Source of the DNA: Ignavibacteriota bacterium
Lineage (GTDB): Bacteria; Bacteroidota; Ignavibacteria; Ignavibacteriales; Melioribacteraceae
Assembly (NCBI GenBank): GCA_013112585.1
Contig: JABFGH010000001.1
Coordinates: 186,001-250,000, forward strand
DNA: 64,000 nt
Direction of reading: 5' to 3'
A program made the position numbers and the translations under genes. Each line of letters starts with the position of its first letter. Position 1 is the stretch's first letter. This document shows, one piece after another, positions 33,939-42,574 of the stretch. The notes under the pieces were generated by a model. It saw nothing but the letters and a program-made list of their open reading frames with translations. It had not been told where the DNA came from and searched no databases.

Positions 33939-34427
33939 ATGAGTTCAAACATAAAAATTGGAATAATAATGGGCAGTGATTCCGACTTGCCGGTAATGCA
34001 GAAAGCGTTTGATGTATGTAAAGAATTTGAAGTCGGTTATGAGGTTAAAATTTTATCAGCACACCGCACACCTGAAGAACATGCCGAATACTCAAGAACA
34101 GCCGCCGAAAGGGGATTGAAAGTAATAATTGCCGCAGCAGGTATGGCAGCTCATCTCCCGGGTGTAACAGCCGGACAAACAATTCTTCCCGTAATTGGCG
34201 TGCCTATGAAAGGTAAAAGTTTTGAAGGTATGGATTCACTTCTATCAATCGTTCAAATGCCTCCGGGTATTCCTGTTGCAACCGTAGCAGTTGATGGTGC
34301 TAAGAATGCGGCTCTGCTTGCAATTCAAATTCTTGCCACCGGAGAAAAAGATCTCGCTGATAAATTTGTACAGTATAAAAAGGATATGGCGGCAGCTTCG
34401 ATGAAGAAGAATGAGAAGATTAAATAG
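33939..34427 (+). CDS. purE: N5-carboxyaminoimidazole ribonucleotide mutase PurE
   Basis: Converts N5-CAIR to CAIR in purine synthesis (class I). 162 residues with the signature MGSDSDLPVM (residues 11-20), the SAHRTPE loop near 45 and AAAGMAAHLPGVTAG near 73. AAAGGAA precedes the ATG. No purK is adjacent, and the gene appears alone between two terminator-bounded units. Octameric cytoplasmic enzyme. Confidence 0.97.
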   Translation: MSSNIKIGIIMGSDSDLPVMQKAFDVCKEFEVGYEVKILSAHRTPEEHAEYSRTAAERGLKVIIAAAGMAAHLPGVTAGQTILPVIGVPMKGKSFEGMDSLLSIVQMPPGIPVATVAVDGAKNAALLAIQILATGEKDLADKFVQYKKDMAAASMKKNEKIK

Positions 34428-34590
34428 CATGAAATACAAAGATGTGAATGAAAAGCGAATGATTGCATGAAAAAATTGAAAGCAATTAAAGCCATGTCTA
34501 AAATTGGTAATGAGTTTCTTACTTTTTATAATAAATTGTAAAAGAGAATAAATTTATTCTACTACTAATTTTATTTATTTGGAAATTTAA

Positions 34591-35598
34591 TTAGAGGGAT
34601 GTTATTTCGGGAGGAGGATTTGAAACATAAGTATCTTTAATCATCTTATCCTCATTCCAGGGAATATTAATTGATTTATCTTCGAACCTAACACTGCAGT
34701 CACTAACATCACAAATTTTACAATAATCTTTTGTGCAAAAATCAAAGTGAACAATTGTTTGTGCGGAGCCAACGCTGTCATTTATAGAGTCTGAAATTCT
34801 ATCTTCTATATCATGTGCTTCTTGAATATTCAAAAAGTAGGGCAGTACTAAGTGGAAGTCTATAAAAATTTTATCGCCTGCCGACCAAAATCGTAAGTTG
34901 TGTAAATCGATCCAATTTTCTTCTCTATTATTCTTTAACGTATTTGCAATTTTGGCAAGCTGTGTTTTATCAGTTTCATTCATCAATCCGCCTACTGATT
35001 GGCGGACTAATTTATATCCTGTAAAAATTATATTTAATCCAACAACCAATGCAGCAATCGGGTCAATTAAATAGATGTCGGTAAGCAGCACTATCAGTAA
35101 GCCAATAACTACCACGAGACTCGTATAAGAATCAGTTAAAATATGCTTACCATTAGCAATTAGCGCTAATGAATTTGTCTGCTTTCCTTTTTTTACGAGG
35201 TAGAATCCAAGAACAAGATTAACCAATCCGGCTGCACCGATTATTGCGGTTCCCCAATCAAGCTGCTGGGGTATGTAGCCCGTTATCATATCAGAAACTG
35301 CAAAATATATTATTGTAAGAGCAGCAACAATTATTAATAAACCCTCAATGCCGGCAGAAAAATATTCAACATTTCCATGTCCGTAAAGGTGATTTTTATC
35401 GGGCGGTTTAGAACTTAAAATAATACTGTAAAGTGCCAGCGAGGTTGCCATTACATGAATAACCGATTCAGCGGCATCAGAGAATATTGCACTTGATCCG
35501 GTTAAAAAGTACGCACTCAACTTTGCAAAAAGCATAATAAATCCCACAAAAACGGATATCTTAGCAGCCTTTATTTTTAATTGAATGTTATTATTCAT
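34591..35598 (-). CDS. Cation diffusion facilitator (CDF) metal transporter
   Basis: Inner-membrane proton/metal antiporter, 335 residues, exporting Zn, Fe, Mn or Co. Six membrane helices lie within residues about 12-205. Metal-site pieces are FSDAAESVIHV in TM2, HLYGHGNVEYF in the loop and NGKHILTDSYT in TM5 (HxxxD). The C-terminal cytoplasmic domain contains FWSAGDKIFIDFHLVLP and an extra Cys motif CTKDYCKICDVSDC (four Cys), which may bind a further metal ion and recurs in a CDF subgroup. The cation is not predictable by eye. The gene is divergent from the hydrogenase operon. Confidence 0.9.
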   Translation of the reverse strand: MNNNIQLKIKAAKISVFVGFIMLFAKLSAYFLTGSSAIFSDAAESVIHVMATSLALYSIILSSKPPDKNHLYGHGNVEYFSAGIEGLLIIVAALTIIYFAVSDMITGYIPQQLDWGTAIIGAAGLVNLVLGFYLVKKGKQTNSLALIANGKHILTDSYTSLVVVIGLLIVLLTDIYLIDPIAALVVGLNIIFTGYKLVRQSVGGLMNETDKTQLAKIANTLKNNREENWIDLHNLRFWSAGDKIFIDFHLVLPYFLNIQEAHDIEDRISDSINDSVGSAQTIVHFDFCTKDYCKICDVSDCSVRFEDKSINIPWNEDKMIKDTYVSNPPPEITSL

Positions 35599-35703
35599 GT
35601 TTTATTCGCTTGATAATTGAACTTAAACAACTCTTTAATAATAATGATTTAAAACCTCAATTAAAAAAGTTCAATTATGTTTTTTAGGAATTTTAATATC
35701 GGC

Positions 35704-35721
35704 TTTCCTATTGTTAGGAAA
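35704..35721. promoter_or_regulatory. Inverted repeat in the hydrogenase operon upstream region
   Basis: TTTCCTA and TAGGAAA are perfect 7-base arms around TTGT, about 118 bases upstream of the first hydrogenase gene, between it and the divergent CDF gene. A half copy (TTAGGAAT) occurs some 25 bases earlier. It is a plausible operator for an unknown regulator. A TATAAT sequence lies at 35796-35801. It does not resemble the Rex consensus. Confidence 0.4.
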
Positions 35722-35839
35722 AACGGCAAAATGATAAAATAAATTACTGCAAAAAAATGCTTTAAAATCAATTAATTCATAAAAAGATAATGGCATATAA
35801 TTTGCAAAACAGGGTAAATTTCAATTAACAGGTGGTTTT

Positions 35840-36331
35840 ATGCACGATAAAATATTTATCAATTATACAGCAAAAGACAGAAGTAATTTAATTGCATTGC
35901 TTCAAGATGTTCAAGAAATATATGGCTACCTGCCCGAAGATGCACTTTTAGATGTTGCCTCCTTTATCGGAATGCCTCTGGCAAGTGTGTACGGGGTTGC
36001 CACTTTTTATAATCAATTTAGATTAACACCACTCGGCAAATACGTTATTAGAATTTGCCGCGGAACAGCCTGCCATGTTAAAAATTCAAATAATATACTT
36101 TTTGCATTGGAAACAGAATTAGGTATTAACGCAGGCGAAACTACTCGGGATAAACTATTCACTATTGAAACTGTTGCTTGTATCGGCGCATGCAGTATAG
36201 CACCGGTCATTAGCATTAATGAGGAATATTACGGTCGATTGACAGTGAAAGAAATTCCGAAAATTTTGAAAAAATATAAAAAAGAAGCTCAAAAAATGAA
36301 TGAAAGTGAAACTCAAAGTGTAGGTGCATAA
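35840..36331 (+). CDS. hydC: HydC/NuoE-like [2Fe-2S] subunit, hydrogenase set 1
   Basis: Thioredoxin-like [2Fe-2S] subunit of the soluble NADH module that accompanies multimeric [FeFe]-hydrogenase. The N-terminal helical bundle (LIALLQDVQEIYGYLPEDALLD split by Pro) is followed by the cluster ligands CRGTAC (Cx4C) and CIGAC (Cx3C). Complete ligand set, so cluster binding is expected. AGGTGG precedes the ATG. The stop overlaps the next start (TAATG). The context (followed by a NuoF-like and a HydA gene) points to a HydABC complex, not complex I, as no membrane Nuo genes are present. Confidence 0.93.
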   Translation: MHDKIFINYTAKDRSNLIALLQDVQEIYGYLPEDALLDVASFIGMPLASVYGVATFYNQFRLTPLGKYVIRICRGTACHVKNSNNILFALETELGINAGETTRDKLFTIETVACIGACSIAPVISINEEYYGRLTVKEIPKILKKYKKEAQKMNESETQSVGA

Positions 36332-38307
36332 TGAAAAGTTTCTTAGAAATAAAATTTAATGATGAATACCACTCATCCGATTCACCTAAAGATGAATTTA
36401 TTGCTCATTGTACTGATGGTTCGCTTACACCAAATCAAGAAACGGAAATAAATGACTACCTGAAGGTACTAACCCATGAGAAGCATGAAATTCCTATTAT
36501 TTTTATAGGAATGGATACTAGCGGATTAGCTTCCGGTGCAGGTAAAGTTAAAGAAGCAATTGAAGATCAATTGAAAGAATTAAAACTTGATGCAGAAATT
36601 ATTGCTACAGGCGGAATCGGATTTGGTGCAATTGAACCCGTAGTTGATGTTAAACTTCCGAATGAAGAGAGAATAATCTACAAGGAAATAACTCCAAAAG
36701 AAGTGAAAGACCTTTTAACGACTACAATTGTTAATAAAGATATTTATACAAAAAAAGTTTTTGCTACTTACGGAAAAGGAACTGAAGAAGTACCGAATAT
36801 AAATGAAACACCTTATTTCAAAAATCAGAAGAGAGTTGTTCTAAAAAATTTAGGTGTAGTAAACCCTGATTCTATTGATGAATACATCGCTTCCGGCGGG
36901 TTTAAAGGATTAGATAAAGCCCTTAGATTAATGAATCCTGCGGAAGTAGTTGATGAAATTTTAGAAAGCGGATTACGCGGCAGAGGCGGCGGCGGTTTTC
37001 CTACCGGGCGTAAATGGAAATTTGCTCAGCAGCAGAAAGCTGATCAAAAATATATTATTTGTAATGCCGATGAAGGTGACCCGGGAGCATTCATGGATAG
37101 ATCAATTCTTGAAGGCGATCCATATCAGCTGGTTGAAGGAATGATAATCGGTGCATATGCAATAGGTGCTTCATTCGGCTATATCTACTGCCGTGCTGAA
37201 TATCCTCTTGCAATTGAAAGACTGCAGAACACAATTAAAATGTGTAAAGAGTACGGCTTGCTGGGTAAAAATATTCTTAACAGCGGATTTAACTTCGACT
37301 TAAAAATTAAAAAAGGTGCCGGTGCTTTTGTGTGCGGTGAAGAAACAGCGTTGATCGCATCAATAGAAGGTGAGCGGGGTATGCCGAAACCGCGTCCTCC
37401 ATATCCTGCAGTTTCAGGTTTGTGGAGTAAACCTACCATCATAAATAATGTAGAAACTTTTGGTAATATTTCTTCAATAATTGTAAATGGCGCTAATTGG
37501 TATTCTTCAATAGGTACTGAAACAAGTAAAGGCACAAAAGTTTTTGCTTTAAGCGGCAAGGTAAAATACAGCGGCTTGGTTGAAGTTCCAATGGGAGTAA
37601 CACTTGGTGAAATAGTGTTTGATGTTGGCGGCGGAATACCGGACGGTAAAAAATTCAAGGCAGTACAAATCGGCGGTCCTTCGGGCGGATGTTTACCTCT
37701 CGAAGTAATGGATACTCAAGTTGATTACGAATCACTTAAAACTGTTGGAGCGATGATGGGCTCGGGCGGATTTGTAGTGATGGACGAAGACACTTGCATA
37801 GTTGACGTTGCTAAATTCTTTTTAACCTTTATCCAAAATGAATCATGCGGTAAATGTGTTCCCTGCCGCGAGGGTACAAAACGAATGCTGGAAATAGTTG
37901 AAAGAATTACAAAAAATTACGATCAAGACGATGATAAATTAGTTCAACTACAAAGGTTCAAAGGAATTATTCATCTAAAAAGGCTTGCTGAAGTTATAAA
38001 GGATACATCACTTTGCGGGCTTGGGCAAAGCGCTCCGAATCCTGTTTTATCAGGATTACATTATTTTAGAGAAGAATATGAAAATCACATTTACGATAGA
38101 CATTGCGACGCCGGTGTATGCAAGGAGCTGCTTACATTTACAATTAACCAGGAAATTTGCAACGGCTGCGGTTTATGTGCAAGAAAATGTTCAGTAGATG
38201 CGATTGTTGGTGATAAAAAACAGCCTCACTTAATTGTTGAAGCTAAATGTATTAAATGCGGTATGTGTGTTGAAACTTGCAGGTTCGATGCCATAAATGT
38301 TAACTAA
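36331..38307 (+). CDS. hydB: HydB/NuoF-like FMN-NADH subunit with degenerate thioredoxin domain, set 1
   Basis: Flavin subunit that oxidises or reduces NAD(H) in the hydrogenase complex. Layout: residues about 53-125 are a thioredoxin-like domain; NuoF core begins near 190 with GRGGGGFPTGRKWK (NADH) and CNADEGDPGAFMDR (FMN); N3-type cluster ligands ESCGKCVPCREG with SLCGLGQ near 515-575; C-terminal double [4Fe-4S] ferredoxin domain CNGCGLCARKC and CIKCGMCVETC. In the thioredoxin-like domain the four cluster Cys are all replaced (GMDTSGLASG and TGGIGFGAIEP), so no [2Fe-2S] is expected there. 658 residues, as in HydB of bifurcating hydrogenases. Whether bifurcation occurs is inferred from architecture. 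Confidence 0.93.
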   Translation: MKSFLEIKFNDEYHSSDSPKDEFIAHCTDGSLTPNQETEINDYLKVLTHEKHEIPIIFIGMDTSGLASGAGKVKEAIEDQLKELKLDAEIIATGGIGFGAIEPVVDVKLPNEERIIYKEITPKEVKDLLTTTIVNKDIYTKKVFATYGKGTEEVPNINETPYFKNQKRVVLKNLGVVNPDSIDEYIASGGFKGLDKALRLMNPAEVVDEILESGLRGRGGGGFPTGRKWKFAQQQKADQKYIICNADEGDPGAFMDRSILEGDPYQLVEGMIIGAYAIGASFGYIYCRAEYPLAIERLQNTIKMCKEYGLLGKNILNSGFNFDLKIKKGAGAFVCGEETALIASIEGERGMPKPRPPYPAVSGLWSKPTIINNVETFGNISSIIVNGANWYSSIGTETSKGTKVFALSGKVKYSGLVEVPMGVTLGEIVFDVGGGIPDGKKFKAVQIGGPSGGCLPLEVMDTQVDYESLKTVGAMMGSGGFVVMDEDTCIVDVAKFFLTFIQNESCGKCVPCREGTKRMLEIVERITKNYDQDDDKLVQLQRFKGIIHLKRLAEVIKDTSLCGLGQSAPNPVLSGLHYFREEYENHIYDRHCDAGVCKELLTFTINQEICNGCGLCARKCSVDAIVGDKKQPHLIVEAKCIKCGMCVETCRFDAINVN

Positions 38308-38340
38308 AGTTAAGAACAAAATTTGCTGTATGGAGAAATT

Positions 38341-40074
38341 ATGATAGAATTATCAATAAATAATATTAAAGTGAAAGCCGAAGAAGGAATGACTATTCTT
38401 GATGCGGCTAAATCTGTAGGGATAAAAATTCCAACTTTATGCCATATGAAAGATTTGTTTCCTACAGGAGCATGCCGTATTTGTGTTGTTGAAGTTGACG
38501 GCAGAGGCGGACTTATTCCAAGCTGTGCATACCCTGTTGAAGAAGGGATGAACATTGATACAAATTCCCGCAGAGTTAAAACTGCACGCAAAACTATTGT
38601 GGAACTGCTGGTTGAAAATCACCCGCAGGATTGCCTTATCTGCGTTAGAAATAAAAATTGTGAACTTCAGGATTTATCGGAAATTTACGGTTTAAGAGAA
38701 CACAGATACGCAGGCGAACATAAAGACCATGCCATTGATATATCGAGCGCTTCCATGGAGCGTGACCCCGCAAAATGTATTTTATGCGGCAGATGTGTTA
38801 GAATGTGTAATGAAGTTCAAAAAGTTGGCGCTATTGATTTTACAAATAGAGGTTTTACAAGTAATGTTACAACCCCTTTCAATAAAGGCTTAAATGTTAG
38901 TGATTGTATTTTATGCGGGCAATGTATTTTAGTTTGCCCAACCGCTGCTTTAAGAGAAAAGAGTCATGCTAAAGAAATTGTAAACTCAATTAATGATAAA
39001 AATAAATATACAATTGTGCAGATTGCACCTGCTGTAAGAGCTTCAATAGGTGAAGAATATAACCTTCCTCTCGGTTCAAATGTAACAGGACAATTAGTAA
39101 CCGGATTAAAACGCTTAGGTTTCAAAAAAGTTTTTGATACAAATTTTGCAGCCGATTTAACAATTATGGAAGAAGGAACCGAGCTGATAAGCAGAATTAA
39201 AAACGGCGGAAAACTGCCGATGTTTACAAGCTGCTGCCCGGGCTGGGTTAAGTATATTGAACAAAATAGCCCTGAACTTTTACCGCACGTTTCAACTTGT
39301 AAATCCCCACACGAAATGGAAGGGGCTGTACTAAAAACTTACTATGCTAAAAAGATGGGGCTAAATCCCGAAGATATTTACGTAGTATCAATTATGCCTT
39401 GTACAGTTAAAAAATTTGAATCGGATAGACCGGAATTGAATATTGAAAAACTGCAGGATGTTGATGCTGTATTAACAACTCGTGAATTAGTGCGCATGTT
39501 CAAAATGGCAGGTATCGATTTTAACGATTTACCGGAAGATGAATTTGATAATCCGTTAGGAGAATCAACCGGAGCAGCAGCAATATTCGGTACATCGGGC
39601 GGAGTAATGGAAGCGGCACTTAGAACAGCTTACCATGAGTTAACAGGTGAAAACTTACAAAGTTTAGAAATGTTTGATCTGCGAGGCGGCGGCGGTGTAA
39701 AAGAGTGTACCGTTGATGTTGACGGAATGGATGTTAATGTTGCCGTTGTTAACGGAATAGGAAATGTTGATCCGATATTAGAAGAAATTAAGAACGGACA
39801 AAGTAAATATCATTTTATTGAAGTTATGGCATGCCCCGGAGGATGTATTAACGGCGGCGGTCAGCCAATCCACCAGAAGCCGGAAAAGATTGTTAAACGC
39901 GTTCAAGCACTTTACGAAATTGATGAAAAAGCTAAGCATAGAATGTCGCATGAAAATGAATCAGTCAAAAAGATTTACAAAGAGTTTTTTATAGAGCCTA
40001 ACAGCCCTAAAGCTCATGATATTCTTCATACATCTTATGTAAATAGAAAAGCAATTTTGCACACTAAAAAATAA
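38341..40074 (+). CDS. hydA: [FeFe]-hydrogenase catalytic subunit HydA, set 1
   Basis: Catalytic H2-producing or -consuming subunit, 577 residues. Plant-type [2Fe-2S] with Cys34, 45, 48 and 62; the HxxxC cluster (HPQDCLICVRNKNC); two [4Fe-4S] motifs CILCGRCVRMC and CILCGQCILVC. H-cluster motifs are canonical: L1 TSCCPGW, L2 MPCTVKKFE, L3 MACPGGCINGGGQP. This fits group A, M3-like HydA of electron-bifurcating complexes that couple NADH and ferredoxin. Start ATG 38341 with GGAG was chosen over an in-frame TTG 18 bases earlier. HydEFG maturases are not in the window. Confidence 0.96.
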   Translation: MIELSINNIKVKAEEGMTILDAAKSVGIKIPTLCHMKDLFPTGACRICVVEVDGRGGLIPSCAYPVEEGMNIDTNSRRVKTARKTIVELLVENHPQDCLICVRNKNCELQDLSEIYGLREHRYAGEHKDHAIDISSASMERDPAKCILCGRCVRMCNEVQKVGAIDFTNRGFTSNVTTPFNKGLNVSDCILCGQCILVCPTAALREKSHAKEIVNSINDKNKYTIVQIAPAVRASIGEEYNLPLGSNVTGQLVTGLKRLGFKKVFDTNFAADLTIMEEGTELISRIKNGGKLPMFTSCCPGWVKYIEQNSPELLPHVSTCKSPHEMEGAVLKTYYAKKMGLNPEDIYVVSIMPCTVKKFESDRPELNIEKLQDVDAVLTTRELVRMFKMAGIDFNDLPEDEFDNPLGESTGAAAIFGTSGGVMEAALRTAYHELTGENLQSLEMFDLRGGGGVKECTVDVDGMDVNVAVVNGIGNVDPILEEIKNGQSKYHFIEVMACPGGCINGGGQPIHQKPEKIVKRVQALYEIDEKAKHRMSHENESVKKIYKEFFIEPNSPKAHDILHTSYVNRKAILHTKK

Positions 40075-40090
40075 ACTGTGATGATCGGAT

Positions 40091-42076
40091 TTGAATTCGA
40101 TAAAATATCATATTGTAAGTACAATAAGGCAAAAGTGTAAGAGATGTTACTCATGCATTAGGGAATGCCCTGCGGCGGCAATACGAGTAATGGACGGACA
40201 AGCTGTTGTACTTTCCGAAAGATGCATCAGCTGCGGGCATTGCGTAAAAGTATGCTCGCAAAATGCTAAGGAAATTTACAGCGAGGTTGATAAAGTGATG
40301 CACGCAATTATTCCGACAGGTAAAAGCGTTGCCATTGTTGCTCCATCTTTTGCGGCATCATTTCCAAACCATTACAATAAAATTCCTACCGCCTTAAAAA
40401 AATTGGGCTTCTCTCAAGTTTGCGAAACAGCTTTTGGTGCTGATTTAATTAGTGAAGCTTATAAAGATGTTTTTGAAAATACTAATAGCGGTACTATTAT
40501 TAGTTCTCCCTGTCCGGCAGTTTATAATTTTATTGAAAAGTATCATACAGAATTAGAACCGAATTTAGCAAAAATTGTATCGCCTATGATTGCAATGGGA
40601 AGATACTTAAAGGATGATTTGGGAAAAGAAAATCAAGTAGTTTTTATTGGTCCATGTGTTGCTAAAAAAAGCGAGGCTAAGGATGAAAATGTTTCTGATG
40701 CAATTGATGGTGTTTTAACATTTATTGAGTTGAAAGAAATGTTTGAAATTGCAGACATCAATTTAGATGAACTTGATAATTCCGATTTTGATCCCCCTTA
40801 TGCAAACATGGGAAAATCTTTTCCGTTAGCAGGGGGACTTCTAAAAACAGCCGATATATCCAGCGATATTTTAAGAACAGAAACAATTATTGTTGAAGGC
40901 GTTTCAAATGTAAAAGAAATTATTCAAGATATTTCCGATAAAAAAATTAACGCAAAGTTTGTCGATATTCTTTTTTGCGAAGGCTGTATAAACGGACCGG
41001 CAATTGACAGTGATCTAAATTTATATTCACGAAGAGAAAAAGTTATTGAATTTATTAATACACATATCAATCATGTTGATAAACATATTTGGAAAAGTGA
41101 AATTTATAATAACCGTCATTTAAACTTTGATCGCGAATTTACTGCTAAAAGTCAAAGACGCCCAATGCCGAGTGAAGAGAAAATAAAGGAAATACTTGCT
41201 AAGACAAATAAGTTTGAAAAGAGCGATGAACTAAATTGCGGATCATGCGGATACCCAACATGCAGGGAATATGCAATTGCCATTGCAAAAGATTTAGCCG
41301 AAAAAGATATGTGTCTGCCTTACTTGATTGACAAACTTCAAATTGCATATACTGAATTAAAAAATACTGAAGAGCAATTAGCAAATGCAGAAAAGCTGGC
41401 ATCGATAGGGCAGTTAGCTGCGGGAGTTGCCCACGAAATCAATAACCCTCTCGGTACAATCATGCTCTATTCTTCAATGCTAAAAAAAGATATCGGAAAA
41501 AAAGTAAGCGACGGCGGACAATCAGTAAATGATCTTAAATTAATTATTGAGGAAGCTGAAAGATGTAAAAGTATTGTGGCTAATTTACTCGACTTTGCAC
41601 GGCAGGGAAAACTAATTATTACAAAGGTTGATGTAGCAAAACTTATAGATAAAATTGTTCACTCAATAAAGCTCGATTTAAGATTTTCAGATATTCAGAC
41701 AGTAACCGAATACGATGAAATTGATGAAATTTATGCAGACAAGGATCAGTTTAAGCAGGTAATATTAAATGTTGTAAACAATGCCTGTGAAGCAATGGAA
41801 GATTCGGATGTAAAGGAATTAAAAATAAAATTACTTTCTGAAGAAGATAAAATAAAAATAATTATTAAAGATACCGGAAGCGGAATTCCTGAAGAAAATC
41901 TCAAAAAACTATTCACTCCTTTTTTTACAACTAAAAAAATGGGTAAAGGTACAGGGCTTGGTTTGGCGATAAGTTACGGTATAATAAAAATGCATAAGGG
42001 AGATATTAATGTAATAAGTGAAGAAAATAACGGCACTCAATTTATATTAACATTCCCCAAAATTTTAACAGCGTAA
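40091..42076 (+). CDS. Hydrogenase-like iron-sulfur sensor fused to histidine kinase
   Basis: Predicted cytoplasmic sensor kinase of 661 residues. Two [4Fe-4S] ferredoxin motifs (Cys16-26, Cys45-55) lead into an [FeFe]-hydrogenase-like H domain (about 70-330). Its potential cluster ligands are Cys141 (SSPCPAV), Cys189 (IGPCVAKK) and Cys296/Cys299 (CEGC). L3 is CxxC, not CxxxC, and the proton-shuttle Cys of L1 is Pro, so a full H-cluster is doubtful. A further Cys motif (CGSCGYPTC, Cys383-391, then Cys408) resembles an Fe-S domain. The histidine kinase has H-box GVAHEINNPLG (His448) and ATPase boxes VNNACEAM, DTGSGIPEE and GTGLGLAISYG. The start is TTG 40091. H2 or ferredoxin redox sensing is inferred. 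Confidence 0.9.
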   Translation: MNSIKYHIVSTIRQKCKRCYSCIRECPAAAIRVMDGQAVVLSERCISCGHCVKVCSQNAKEIYSEVDKVMHAIIPTGKSVAIVAPSFAASFPNHYNKIPTALKKLGFSQVCETAFGADLISEAYKDVFENTNSGTIISSPCPAVYNFIEKYHTELEPNLAKIVSPMIAMGRYLKDDLGKENQVVFIGPCVAKKSEAKDENVSDAIDGVLTFIELKEMFEIADINLDELDNSDFDPPYANMGKSFPLAGGLLKTADISSDILRTETIIVEGVSNVKEIIQDISDKKINAKFVDILFCEGCINGPAIDSDLNLYSRREKVIEFINTHINHVDKHIWKSEIYNNRHLNFDREFTAKSQRRPMPSEEKIKEILAKTNKFEKSDELNCGSCGYPTCREYAIAIAKDLAEKDMCLPYLIDKLQIAYTELKNTEEQLANAEKLASIGQLAAGVAHEINNPLGTIMLYSSMLKKDIGKKVSDGGQSVNDLKLIIEEAERCKSIVANLLDFARQGKLIITKVDVAKLIDKIVHSIKLDLRFSDIQTVTEYDEIDEIYADKDQFKQVILNVVNNACEAMEDSDVKELKIKLLSEEDKIKIIIKDTGSGIPEENLKKLFTPFFTTKKMGKGTGLGLAISYGIIKMHKGDINVISEENNGTQFILTFPKILTA

Positions 42077-42102
42077 ATAATACTGAAGCATAGGAGTTAT
42101 AA

Positions 42103-42510
42103 ATGAAACTGAATGAAAAAGTTAAAAAAATATTATTAGTAGATGATGACATTGATTTACTTGAGCAGAATAAAATGCTTATAGAATCAAAAGGATTTGA
42201 AGTTGTAACGGCAGAATCAGGCAGCGAAGGCTATGAAATGTTCAAAAAAGAATTACCCGATGCAGCAATAATAGATTTAATAATGGAGCAGCATGATTCC
42301 GGCTTTGTTCTGTGTCATAGAATTAAAAGAACAGAACATGGTAAAATTACGCCGGTATATATTTTAACCTCAGCCACTTACGAAACAGGATTTAAATTTA
42401 GTGCATCTACAGATGAAGAAAAAGATTGGATTAAATGTGATGGAATTTTGCACAAACCTGTTGTGATAGAAGAAATGTTATCAAAATTAGATAATTTTTT
42501 TAAAGAATAA
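42103..42510 (+). CDS. Single-domain response regulator
   Basis: 135-residue receiver domain alone, no DNA-binding output. Acidic pocket DDDIDL near residue 16, phospho-acceptor Asp in AAIIDLIMEQHDSGF (near residue 60), switch Ser/Thr in ILTSAT and Lys in LHKPV. The DLIMEQHDSGF segment in place of the usual DxxMPxxDG recurs in the third regulator of this operon. It is probably phosphorylated by the adjacent hydrogenase-like kinase and acts as a relay or by protein contact. AGGAG precedes ATG. Confidence 0.88.
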   Translation: MKLNEKVKKILLVDDDIDLLEQNKMLIESKGFEVVTAESGSEGYEMFKKELPDAAIIDLIMEQHDSGFVLCHRIKRTEHGKITPVYILTSATYETGFKFSASTDEEKDWIKCDGILHKPVVIEEMLSKLDNFFKE

Positions 42511-42574
42511 AAGAATCTTCTTTTACTTTAAATAAACAAATGATAATTTGAAGATATAAAAATCCTTTTATAAG

